DNA from: Leptospira stimsonii
GTDB lineage: Bacteria > Spirochaetota > Leptospiria > Leptospirales > Leptospiraceae
DNA: 64,000 nucleotides
NCBI RefSeq assembly: GCF_003545875.1
Contig: NZ_QHCS01000007.1
Coordinates: 124,001 to 188,000, forward strand
Reading direction: 5' to 3'
Below are positions 47,400 to 55,673 of the stretch, piece after piece. The notes beneath the pieces are model-generated. The model was not told the DNA's origin, made no database searches, and saw only the letters and a list, made by a program, of their open reading frames with translations. Position 1 is the stretch's first letter. Each line of letters starts with the position of its first letter. Made by a program: the position numbers and the translations under genes.

Positions 47400-49682
47400 A
47401 TGAAGATGCAAATTCCTCTCCTCTCTCGTTATTTTTCTTGGTTGCACAACAACGCCCCCGAAGGTCCGGTCGAAGTCTATCCGGAAATAAACGATTCCTT
47501 CGAGAGTTCGGTTCCCGGAATTCGGGTGATCGGCGATTTGACCGGTCTTCCACTTCTTAAATTCGCTGTCGAAAGCGGATCCAAAGTTGTCCAAGAAATC
47601 GAACAAAGAAGACAAATTCCGAAAAAGTCCGAAAAAAAGGACAATCGCATCTATGACGTTCTGATCGTAGGTGCCGGTCCTGCGGGCGTTTCGGCAGGAA
47701 TCGAGCTCAAAAAATTAAATTATAATTTCATTATATTAGAATCCAATGATTTATTTCATACAATCAAAAGTTATCCGAAAGGAAAGCCGATTTTTGCGGA
47801 ACCGGAAGATCTGAAAACAAATTCCGAAATTCATATTCTAAACGGAACGAAGGAGAGTCTTTTAGAGGATCTTCAATCTTCGCTCAAAAAATGGACTCTT
47901 CCGATAGAAATCGGTGCGAGAGTGACTCAGATTCAAAAGGAAGAAGTCGGCTTTTCCGTGGGATGCGAGGACGGAAGAATCTTTCGTACTATGGAAATCA
48001 TTCTTGCGATCGGGAAAAGCGGAGACGCAAGAAATCTCCAGGTCCCTGGAGAAGAATTGCCGAAAGTCTATCATCGTTTGATCGATCCGAAAGATTTCTC
48101 AAAAGAGGACGTCCTTGTCGTCGGAGGCGGGGATTCCGCGATCGAAGCGGCCATCGCAATCAGCGATTATGCGAACTCCACACGTCTTTCTTATCGAGGA
48201 AAAGAATTAGTCCGACCTAAACCGGAGAATAAGGAAAAATTAGAATCTCTTGTTCAAAGAGGTAAGATAGAATTTCTAGGCGGAAGCCAGGTCGAAGAGA
48301 TCGGCGAAAGAGAAGTCAAACTTCGAAATACGGATCCAAACAACGCTAGTCCGAACGTTCAAAGCGTCCCTAATTCGAGCGTCTTAGTTCAAATCGGTTC
48401 GAGTGCACCGATAGAATTTCTAAAAAAAGTCGGACTACGGATCCAAAATCAAAAACGCTTTTGGGATTGGATCGGCTTTATAGAAATGATTCTTTTCGCG
48501 AACGTTGTCTATTTCGGTAAAGCCTCCTTCTACGGAAGCAAAACCTACTCGTCGATAGCGCTCGGATCCTTGGTCGCTTTTTTTGTACTGGGAATACCCT
48601 TTGGAATTCACCTCTTTAAAAAAAGGAAGGAATTGTTTTCGAATTCCTGGAATACATTCAAAAACGTTTATATCCTTTCAGCCGCTACGTATTTCGTTAC
48701 GGTCTATATCGGAAGTAAATATTTGGATTTTTTGTTTTTGGGAAAACAACCCGGATTTCATTATACCCTTTTGTATTCGCTCACCATTCTCACTTTCGGT
48801 TTGAGAAGAATAAAGGCAAGACCCACAAAGTATATTCGAAAACAAACGTGGACCTTGATTCTGATCCAGGTATTTCCACTCTTTCTTTTACCGGAGATCG
48901 TCCTTCCCTTCCTTGGAAAAAATGGTTTATTAGGTGATCCGAACGGATTTCTACTAACGCAGGTTTTCCCATACGGCGCTTATTGGAATGCTTACGGTTT
49001 GATTCTTGCGTGGCCATTGAATATGGGAATTTTTTACAATTCGGGGATAACCACCTTTTGGCTATTATACGGACTCGCGCAAACATTCGTAATCATTCCG
49101 TATCTTGTTTACCGTTTCGGAAAAGGCGCTTACTGCGGATGGATTTGTTCCTGTGGGGGTCTGGCCGAGACCTTAGGCGACGAGACAAGAACCAAGATGC
49201 CGCACGGTAAACTTGCGAACCGTTTGGAAAACGCAGGTCAATGGATTCTTCTTTTTGCGACCGTGATAACGATTCTGAAATTGAGTGAAATTTTTCTTTC
49301 TTCTTGGTTTCCTTTTACACACGTTTTGGGAAGCATCGGGGATAGCGGAAAGAAGGTGTATGACGTGGTCGTAGATTTGATATTAGCCGGTGTTGTCGGT
49401 GTCGGCGCATACTTTTTTCTGAGCGGTCGAGTTTGGTGCAGATTCTTTTGTCCTCTATCCGCGCTCATGCATATCTACGCAAGGTTCAGTCGGTTTAGAA
49501 TTTTCTCCGAAAAGAAAAAATGTATCTCTTGCAATATCTGTACAAAGGTCTGTCATCAGGGAATCGACGTGATGAGCTACGCCAACAAGGGAATCCCGAT
49601 GGACAACGTTCAGTGCGTCCGTTGTTCGGCTTGTGTAGTCAACTGCCCGACAAATGTTCTGTCTTTTGGGGAATTGAAATGA
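47400..49682 (+). CDS. Fusion: FAD-dependent pyridine-nucleotide oxidoreductase plus NapH/CcoG-like membrane Fe-S protein
   Basis: 760 residues in three parts. Residues about 85-350 are a thioredoxin-reductase/YpdA-like flavin domain with VLIVGAGPAGVSAGIEL (FAD site) and VLVVGGGDSAIEAAIAI (NAD(P) site) but no CxxC redox pair. Residues 360-690 contain about eight transmembrane helices with the NapH-type motifs GAYCGWICSCGG and VWCRFFCPLSALMH. The C-terminus is a 2x[4Fe-4S] ferredoxin domain, CISCNICTKVCHQG and CVRCSACVVNCPTN. I infer electron transfer between NAD(P)H and a membrane or periplasmic partner via flavin and Fe-S centres. Stand-alone gene downstream of the tRNAs; partner unknown. 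Confidence 0.9.
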   Translation: MKMQIPLLSRYFSWLHNNAPEGPVEVYPEINDSFESSVPGIRVIGDLTGLPLLKFAVESGSKVVQEIEQRRQIPKKSEKKDNRIYDVLIVGAGPAGVSAGIELKKLNYNFIILESNDLFHTIKSYPKGKPIFAEPEDLKTNSEIHILNGTKESLLEDLQSSLKKWTLPIEIGARVTQIQKEEVGFSVGCEDGRIFRTMEIILAIGKSGDARNLQVPGEELPKVYHRLIDPKDFSKEDVLVVGGGDSAIEAAIAISDYANSTRLSYRGKELVRPKPENKEKLESLVQRGKIEFLGGSQVEEIGEREVKLRNTDPNNASPNVQSVPNSSVLVQIGSSAPIEFLKKVGLRIQNQKRFWDWIGFIEMILFANVVYFGKASFYGSKTYSSIALGSLVAFFVLGIPFGIHLFKKRKELFSNSWNTFKNVYILSAATYFVTVYIGSKYLDFLFLGKQPGFHYTLLYSLTILTFGLRRIKARPTKYIRKQTWTLILIQVFPLFLLPEIVLPFLGKNGLLGDPNGFLLTQVFPYGAYWNAYGLILAWPLNMGIFYNSGITTFWLLYGLAQTFVIIPYLVYRFGKGAYCGWICSCGGLAETLGDETRTKMPHGKLANRLENAGQWILLFATVITILKLSEIFLSSWFPFTHVLGSIGDSGKKVYDVVVDLILAGVVGVGAYFFLSGRVWCRFFCPLSALMHIYARFSRFRIFSEKKKCISCNICTKVCHQGIDVMSYANKGIPMDNVQCVRCSACVVNCPTNVLSFGELK

Positions 49683-49688
49683 AGGTTT

Positions 49689-50001
49689 CTACTTTAGAAT
49701 TCGATAAACTGAACTTTCAATACGCTTAACAACGAAAAAACTGCAAGAGTAAAGATCAAAGAATCCAAACGGTTCTTTATAATAAGTAGGAAAGACAAAA
49801 GCGCTCGCGAGATTTAAAATCCAGCAATCCGCAAAGGAACGCGTAAGGTTTCGATGCGTCCCCTCGTGGACCAAAAGAATCATCCAGAAATGCAAAAACA
49901 ATCCGGAGAGAACGAAATAGAGACCTGTCTTGAAACAACTGATGGAAAAAGATCATTCCCCCGTACAAACCAAACGCGGAAATTAAACTTAAGAGGGGCA
50001 C
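49689..50001 (-). pseudogene. Decayed membrane protein gene, desaturase-like remnant
   Basis: Two overlapping minus-strand frames join into one membrane protein. A GTG at 50001 (ribosome site AAAGG) begins PLLSLISAFGLYGGMIFFHQ in one frame. The other continues LYFVLSGLFLHFWMILLV then HEGTHRNLTRSFADCWILNL and FVFPTYY. H-E-G-T-H followed by N-L-x-R is like the first histidine box of fatty-acid desaturases; an HExxH metalloprotease cannot be excluded. The shift is around 49905-49925. The later His boxes are missing, so the gene is also truncated. Family uncertain. Confidence 0.5.
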
Positions 50002-50161
50002 CTAACCTTTTCTTTTTCTGAGTTTTCTTTCAAGAATTCTTTCCCAATCGTCTTTCGGGAATGGGGTCAAAGAAAGTTCGTTTTGATACTTCATATAAAC
50101 TGAATATTCCTAGTTTCCCGTCTCTTTACTACAGAATTCGATCACACTTTGTTTCTGAGCT

Positions 50162-50290
50162 TCATTGCTCGAATCCGTTTTCCCATTCTTCCCGGATTTG
50201 CATGTTGATTGCTTTGGATTTTTGAGGACGATTCAACGTCTCAACTAAGATTCCTTTTTTCAAATGCGTCGATAAACATTCATACTTCAT
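50162..50290 (-). pseudogene. Enoyl-CoA hydratase/isomerase N-terminal remnant
   Basis: A 42-residue minus-strand frame from ATG 50290 reads like the start of a crotonase: KKGILVETLNRPQKSKAINM then QIREEWENGFEQ and a TGA. The G-I-L-x-x-x-L-N-R-P-x-K...A-(I/L)-N-x-x-(I/M) pattern is the family's first strand and loop. The remaining 200 or so residues, including the oxyanion hole, are absent. Downstream short frames (to about 50024) show no crotonase motif. Part of a decayed stretch with the desaturase-like remnant. Confidence 0.65.
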
Positions 50291-50408
50291 CTTAATACCT
50301 GTCCCGGAAAAAAAAGAAAACAGGCGGCGATCTTAATTCGACGAAATTCGGATGCGAAAAGAATTCGTATCCAATCCGAACGAAGACTCCGATCGGATGA
50401 ATCTTATT

Positions 50409-51371
50409 TCACCGATTCCAGTGCGGGAATTTGGCGATTTCCTCTTGCGCGATCGAGTCGTGTGCGGGAATTACATGGATCTCCGGTTTATGAACAATCA
50501 AATCGTGAACCCGTGCCAACTCCCGTCCGAGTGTTTCCGGATCCTTATCGGCTATTCTCCTCGAAAGCCTTGGCTTATGTGCCGGTAGCGAAAAACCCTC
50601 CTTAGACCAACTGATGTCGCCGGTGAAAAAATATCTTTGCTTCGGAGAAAGATTGATAAAAAGTCCGATCGATCCTCCGCCATGACCGGCCATTGGAACA
50701 AACACGATGCTTCCGTCTTGAAACAGGTCCAGACTTCGAGAATACGTTTCGTAAGGAGCGTCTTGAAATTTTACATTCTCCCATCGGATTTGATCTCCGT
50801 CGAATTGTCTCTGAATATAACCGTGTCTCGTATCGGAAGCAAAGGCACCGGAACGCTCTTCTTCAGTTGTCAAAACTTTTGCCCAGGGGAAATCCTTTAC
50901 GCCGCTCGCGTGGTCCCAGTGCATGTGAGAAAGAAAAACTTTTTCGATTTGTCTCGGATCGTATCCTTCTTTTTTGAGAAGTTCAACTGCGGGAATATGA
51001 TCCTTATATGCCATAAGAATCCTTAGATGGATCGGTTTTAGAGCAAATTGTTCTTTTATATCGGTCCCCAACCCGGTATCAAATAAAAATTTTCCCTGCG
51101 GATGTTCCACGAGCAAAGCGGAATGAGAGATAATTCTTTTCTTAAAAAGATTTCCGCCTTCGTACAGAAAAGCCTCCGAAGTATCCGCGCTCGCCGTTCT
51201 TAAAATCGAAAAACGAACTCCCGGATTCACAAACGAGACCGGGATTGAATTCTTATTTCTTTGTCCATCCCAAAAAGAATCATCGATCTCTAATTTAGGA
51301 TATCCTAATGCGAACAAAATCCACATCAGTATAATTCCGATAGCTCCAAAATAAAACCAATAACGTTTCAT
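50409..51371 (-). CDS. Metallo-beta-lactamase-fold hydrolase with N-terminal membrane anchor
   Basis: 320 residues. One transmembrane helix (YFGAIGIILMWILFALGY, about 7-24) places the catalytic domain outside the cytoplasm. The dinuclear-metal motif is FLSHMHWDHASG, with later ligands in MAGHGGGSIG (His), FFTGDISW (Asp) and IPAHD (His). The spacing matches the lactonase/arylsulfatase-like MBL subgroup. Its start overlaps the stop of the TetR gene (TAATG on the minus strand), so both are one operon and the repressor probably controls it. Substrate unknown, possibly a lactone or ester. Confidence 0.9.
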   Translation of the reverse strand: MKRYWFYFGAIGIILMWILFALGYPKLEIDDSFWDGQRNKNSIPVSFVNPGVRFSILRTASADTSEAFLYEGGNLFKKRIISHSALLVEHPQGKFLFDTGLGTDIKEQFALKPIHLRILMAYKDHIPAVELLKKEGYDPRQIEKVFLSHMHWDHASGVKDFPWAKVLTTEEERSGAFASDTRHGYIQRQFDGDQIRWENVKFQDAPYETYSRSLDLFQDGSIVFVPMAGHGGGSIGLFINLSPKQRYFFTGDISWSKEGFSLPAHKPRLSRRIADKDPETLGRELARVHDLIVHKPEIHVIPAHDSIAQEEIAKFPHWNR

Positions 51372-51952
51372 TAAGATTCTCCTTGTTGAATCAATATCTT
51401 TGCGCTTTTGGCCGCAGACTTCATCGGATCAGAACTTCGATTGGTACGAGAAAGCAAAATGGCGCCCTCAAGCAAACAAAGAATCGAAATTGCCAGTTCA
51501 GAAGCTTTTTTTCTTTCCCAACCCGTTCTTATAAAAAATTCCTCGAATTCTTCCTTCCACTCCGCGAAGACCGTTTTGCACGCCTCGCTTACGGGATTAG
51601 AATAGGACGCGGTTTCGGATGCGGTCGTCGCGACCGGACATCCTTGGCTAAAATCCGTTTCGATCAACTTACGTTCCAGCGCTTTGAAGATCGCCCCGAT
51701 TCCGCTCGCAGTCGTTTTAGAAGATTCTAATAGACTTCTTAACATCGCACCCAACTCTCTTCCGGATGTAGTGATCGCTTGCGCCGCTAAATCCTCTTTT
51801 CCTCCGGGAAAATGGAAATAAATGGAGCCTTTGGGGGATTTCGACAATGCAACGATTTCGTTTAACCCGGTTCCGTTATAACCTCGAGTCTCTAACGATA
51901 AAGCCATCGCCCGAACCATTCTTTCTTTGGATACTGATCCCTTTTCACTCAT
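51371..51952 (-). CDS. TetR-family repressor (LmrA/YxaF-like)
   Basis: 193 residues. N-terminal HTH: MVRAMALSLETRGYNGTGLN then EIVALSKSPKGSIYFHFPGG with KEDLAAQAI, which is the LmrA/YxaF subgroup pattern (S-K-x-P-K-G-S-x-Y-x-x-F-P-x-G-K-E). The helical C-domain holds Cys residues (FSQGCPVATTASE). A GACCGGTC palindrome 27 bases upstream of its start is a likely operator, giving autorepression and control of the downstream MBL hydrolase. Ligand unknown. Confidence 0.92.
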   Translation of the reverse strand: MSEKGSVSKERMVRAMALSLETRGYNGTGLNEIVALSKSPKGSIYFHFPGGKEDLAAQAITTSGRELGAMLRSLLESSKTTASGIGAIFKALERKLIETDFSQGCPVATTASETASYSNPVSEACKTVFAEWKEEFEEFFIRTGWERKKASELAISILCLLEGAILLSRTNRSSDPMKSAAKSAKILIQQGES

Positions 51953-51976
51953 CGTTCAAAGAAAATCATATATATA

Positions 51977-51988
51977 TAGACCGGTCAA
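51977..51988. promoter_or_regulatory. Putative TetR operator
   Basis: TAGACCGGTCAA has a perfect GACCGGTC core (51979-51986), resembling ATAGACC-type boxes bound by LmrA/YxaF repressors, and sits in the 5' region of the tetR-like gene. The flanks are A/T rich (TATATATA). Confidence 0.5.
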
Positions 51989-52220
51989 CATATTTTTAAA
52001 ACACCTAGAGAATTTTCATTGCGAAGAATGTAAAAAACCAATCACACCTTCAAACCCACGTTCTACAAGAAGAGGGATAAATGAGATTCAAGGACCGATT
52101 TCAAAATTCGATCCATTGCCGAAAAGGAAAAATCGGAAGAAGAGAAATCTTGGAAATCCAAGATACTTAAGATTTGAAGCGGAAATTTAGTTTTGATATA
52201 GGAAAGAATTCTAAATTTTT

Positions 52221-53426
52221 TTATTGGAGTAGACTTGCGAATAAATCTTGATTCGAAAATTCTAAAACAGCTTTGGAGCCGCATTCGTTCGAATCGAATC
52301 GAAAATTTCCCTTTAACTGTTGCGTCATTATGGAAATCAGAGTAAATCCCGTCGTTTTCGGTCGAGTCCAAGTCGATTCCATTTGAATTCCAGGTCCGCT
52401 GTCCAAAACCGTAAGAGAGTAGCGATGATTTGCAAAATGTAATTCAACTACGATTCTATTTTCCCGATTCTCTTGTCGAGAATGACGAACCGCATTATTT
52501 AAAAGTTCGTACACGATCATCGCGAAAGGAACTGAGATTTCTATGCTCAAAGGAGCCGCGTTCTTACTTTGAATCAATTCTATCGGAGGACCGTTTTGAA
52601 TTCTTACCAAACCGACGATTTCGATGAGAACCTTATTGAGGTCGATCTCGTAATCCGTTTCGGATTTGTAGATCGCATCGTGAATTTTGGACAACATTAG
52701 AATTCTTTCATTAAAACTTTCTAACTGTTTATCTCCGCCTTTAACTCCGTTGTTTTGATGTAAGTTCGCAAATCCGCTTAGAATTTGGAGGTTGTTTTTA
52801 ACACGATGATGAATTTCCCGAATAAAAACCTCCTTTTCCTTCTTATGACTCGTAAGAACTCGGACAGTGATGATTGCCAGCGTGCAAAAGAGGATAAATT
52901 TAAGAATCGTATCAAAAATAAAGGCGGAACCCAATTCTCCATTTCCCCAATATTGATACATCCGAATGGCCATTAATATTCCCGTATAACAAGAAACGGC
53001 GATCGTAAGTTTACTATTTGAGAAATGTAAGAATAATATGATGATTGTCGCCATTGAAAAATAGATGTTTCCGTTTTGCATACCGAAGAAGATTCCAAAA
53101 GTCAACGCGGTAAGGCTCAAATAAAGTATGGAATAAATGGCGACTTCCAAACGATTGATCAGCAGAAAAACAATGGAAACGAGCGCGGATACTGCAAAAA
53201 TCAAAAAACCGACTCGGACTCCTTGACGGATATAAAGAAGACAAGCGACGGTTGAAACGATAAAGATCACGAGATCGGTAACAAAGAGATGATACGCTTT
53301 TTTGCGGGTAAGATAATCCCTTCTTCCGTATATTTGATTTATTTTTTCGAAAAACATGACGCTTAACAATATTTCCTGATAAACCGGATCCAGAAACGTG
53401 GGACAACATTCTCGATTATCGGACAA
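52221..53426 (-). CDS. Membrane histidine kinase, HisKA_2 (HWE-like) type
   Basis: About 401 residues if begun at 53426; an ATG at 53357 (MFFEKINQIYGRRDYLTRKK) is an alternative. Six or so transmembrane helices (about residues 45-190) precede the phosphoacceptor FIREIHHRVKNNLQILSGF, the hallmark of the HisKA_2 family, then a HATPase domain with MIVYELLNNAVRHS and LTVLDSGPGIQM. No extra sensor domain and no adjacent response regulator. HisKA_2 kinases often signal to general-stress-type outputs. Confidence 0.9.
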   Translation of the reverse strand: MSDNRECCPTFLDPVYQEILLSVMFFEKINQIYGRRDYLTRKKAYHLFVTDLVIFIVSTVACLLYIRQGVRVGFLIFAVSALVSIVFLLINRLEVAIYSILYLSLTALTFGIFFGMQNGNIYFSMATIIILFLHFSNSKLTIAVSCYTGILMAIRMYQYWGNGELGSAFIFDTILKFILFCTLAIITVRVLTSHKKEKEVFIREIHHRVKNNLQILSGFANLHQNNGVKGGDKQLESFNERILMLSKIHDAIYKSETDYEIDLNKVLIEIVGLVRIQNGPPIELIQSKNAAPLSIEISVPFAMIVYELLNNAVRHSRQENRENRIVVELHFANHRYSLTVLDSGPGIQMESTWTRPKTTGFTLISIMTQQLKGNFRFDSNECGSKAVLEFSNQDLFASLLQ

Positions 53427-53917
53427 AATACAAATGTTTTTCGGAAATGGATTCTACTTTTGCCTTAGGGCAAAGCATGTTTTCCGTCTTTCAAAATCGA
53501 CATCGACGTTAGGAAGGCTTCTTCTGTTTTGAAAGTAAGCAAATTGCGACGAATCAAAGACGATACAATCGTAAATGGAATTCAAAAAGACACTGTATAC
53601 TCCGAAGAAAATAAAAAGCGGCCTCTGCTTTTTTGAGCCAAGCCCCATTCTTTCCGGAAATCATTTCTCGAAGAATATCATATTTTTATAATGTTTTTTT
53701 TAGAAACAACACGGAGACTCCTTTTCTATCAGAGATCAATCCTCAAGAAAGGATGTATTTCCGGCCGAGTGCGCAATACGAGCCGTTCGTCAAATACGGC
53801 TCGACTTCGAACCTTCCTAAAAAGCAACGAAGTGGCAAATTCGGATCCTTTCAAGAAAGCTCGGACCGAAATATTCATATTTCCTAATTTACTTTGAAGT
53901 AAAAAAGAAGGAACCAA
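53427..53917. other. 491-base intergenic region with hairpins
   Basis: No supported gene; open frames are short with unlikely composition. Inverted repeats seen: TTTGCC-TTAG-GGCAAA near 53459, the terminator-like structure at 53613-53634, and CGAGCCG/CGGCTCG with an 11-base loop at 53779-53803. A small RNA is possible but not supported. Confidence 0.5.
53613..53634. terminator. Bidirectional terminator-like hairpin
   Basis: AAAAAGC, loop GGCCTCT, GCTTTTTT: 7-bp stem flanked by A- and T-runs. It lies downstream of thiM and upstream of the kinase gene on the minus strand. Confidence 0.55.
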
Positions 53918-54706
53918 TCACAAAGAAAGAAGATTCAGTTCATCCAGAAAAGCCACGGCAAAACTTCCGGTTCCCTTTGAATCCCGAGCGGCCTTGGCGC
54001 CTGCTACCGCAAAGACGGCCGAAGCGGAAACCGCGGCCCGTAACGGATCCTTCTGAATTCCTAAAAAGGATGCCATTAAGGCGCCGAGAGAACAACCGAT
54101 TCCCGTCACTTTTGTCATCATTGCATGACCGCCCGGCACCGAGATCGTTTGATTTCCGTTCGTAATATAATCGATTTCTCCGCTCACCGCAACCACCGCG
54201 CCGAGCTTTTCAGAGAGTTCTATTGCGAAAGGCAATGCTTCGGAAGAGCTTGCGGTCGAGTCCACTCCTTTTCCTCCTCCCGCGGTTCCGGCTAACGCAA
54301 GAATTTCGGAAGCGTTCCCGCGAATTACACTCGGCTTTTGCTGAAGCAATTCCTGCGCAACCTCGGTTCTAAACCGAAGAGCGCCTGCGGCGACCGGATC
54401 GAGAACCCAAGGCGTTCCCGCTTTGTTTGCGGCGGTGGCCGCAAGCTTCATCACCTTTGCGTCCGCACTTGTAACGGTGCCTACATTGATAAGGAGTCCG
54501 CTCGCAATCGAAGCAAAGTCGGCGACTTCTTCCTCGGCTATCACCATCGCGGGAGAAGCACCGATCGCAAGTAGAACATTGGCGGTCCAATTGGTAACGA
54601 CGATATTCGTTATAATGTGTGTTAGGGGAGAAATTTTTCTAAGTGCGGAAAGATCCTCTACGATCTCCGGCGAAGGCCAAATCTTTTCAATCATTGCGTG
54701 TTTCAC
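53918..54706 (-). CDS. thiM: Hydroxyethylthiazole kinase
   Basis: 262 residues, normal for ThiM. Motifs: PLTHIITNIVVTNWTANVLL near the N-terminus, ASPAMVIAEEEVADF, PWVLDPVAAGA, PSVIRGNASEILALAG, and the ATP/active-site region VTGIGCSLGALMASF with the conserved Cys. It phosphorylates 4-methyl-5-(2-hydroxyethyl)thiazole in thiamine salvage. No thiD/thiE is adjacent and I see no TPP riboswitch upstream. A start a few codons in (M at 54694) is possible. Confidence 0.95.
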   Translation of the reverse strand: MKHAMIEKIWPSPEIVEDLSALRKISPLTHIITNIVVTNWTANVLLAIGASPAMVIAEEEVADFASIASGLLINVGTVTSADAKVMKLAATAANKAGTPWVLDPVAAGALRFRTEVAQELLQQKPSVIRGNASEILALAGTAGGGKGVDSTASSSEALPFAIELSEKLGAVVAVSGEIDYITNGNQTISVPGGHAMMTKVTGIGCSLGALMASFLGIQKDPLRAAVSASAVFAVAGAKAARDSKGTGSFAVAFLDELNLLSL

Positions 54707-55033
54707 ATCCGATTTACGACTTCTTCAATTCCTATTTGAAGAAACGAATCTGTAAAGGAAATTCACAATTCGAAACGACTAAAATTATCTCGTCGATTTA
54801 CGCTGAAAAAAATCACTCTCCCCAGTGAAAAAGAAATGTGAATCCGGAAAATAAAACCTTCTTTGTGAAATGCACAAAGGAGGAACGGAAAACGTTTCGG
54901 ACCCTGAAAAAGTTTAAAAGAAAACCCTATTCCGCAAGAAGCGATAAAACGAAACCAACGGGATAACGAAGAGGTCAAAGCCCATGTCGATCGAAACTCA
55001 CGTAAAATCGAACGAATCACTTGGAGTAACGGA

Positions 55034-55417
55034 ATGAATCTTCTGAAGACCGCTTTGATTGTTGGACTCTGTTTCCTTCCTTTGTTAAGCGAATACGCAC
55101 AACCGAACGGCGCCCACAGAGACAACTGTAGAGCCGAAAGGGAAACCTATTGTAAGGATGTAAGACCGGGACCGGAAGGACATCGTTGTCTGAAGGAAAA
55201 CGAATCCAAACTTTCCGCTTCTTGCAAATCTCATCTCGCAGAGATGGAGACAAGACACAAGGCTATGAAAGAAGCCTGCGCCGTCGACGAGGAAAAGTTC
55301 TGCAAGGATTCCACTCGCGAAAACGGCGGACCGATGCGTTGTCTTAGATCACACGAATCGGAACTGAGCGCGAAGTGCAGAGACGCACTTCCACCGCCGC
55401 CCCCGGACAAACGATAA
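55034..55417 (+). CDS. Secreted Cys-rich protein with two GLG1-like repeats
   Basis: 127 residues. Signal peptide of about 22 residues, then two repeats with the pattern C-x-x-E/D-x-x-x-(Y/F)-C-K-D-...-C-L-(K/R)-x-(N/H)-E-S-x-L-S-A-x-C: the first from CRAERETYCKDV to LSASCKSHL, the second from CAVDEEKFCKDS to LSAKCRDAL. This resembles the cysteine-rich GLG1 repeat, found in animal Golgi protein 1 and in some bacteria. The end is proline rich (PPPPPD). Four Cys per repeat suggest disulfides in the periplasm. Function unknown. Confidence 0.82.
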   Translation: MNLLKTALIVGLCFLPLLSEYAQPNGAHRDNCRAERETYCKDVRPGPEGHRCLKENESKLSASCKSHLAEMETRHKAMKEACAVDEEKFCKDSTRENGGPMRCLRSHESELSAKCRDALPPPPPDKR

Positions 55418-55673
55418 AAATTTGGGCATTCCCCGCTTGCAAAAAGTTTCGTAATCAATGATGAAAAAGAAAACGCAAGCGGGTCGGGCTACTCCAAGTT
55501 CGTCGCAAAGCGACTCATCTCGAACGGCTCGCAAAAAAACTAAAACCCGCCCAAAGAGGTTCGAGACGCTTCGCGCTTTTCGTATCCCTAATGCGTTCTC
55601 TAAAACGTGAAATTACTTGACTAAAAGAATGTGAATTCGAAAATCACACTGCCTCGTAACCTCGGAAAACACA

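Noticed and set aside
53454..53887. Short frames of 64-84 codons between the kinase and thiM
   Set aside because: No ribosome sites, no motifs, and they cross hairpin structures.
54707..54850. TPP riboswitch upstream of thiM
   Set aside because: No CTGAGA or other conserved THI-box segments could be found on the minus strand.
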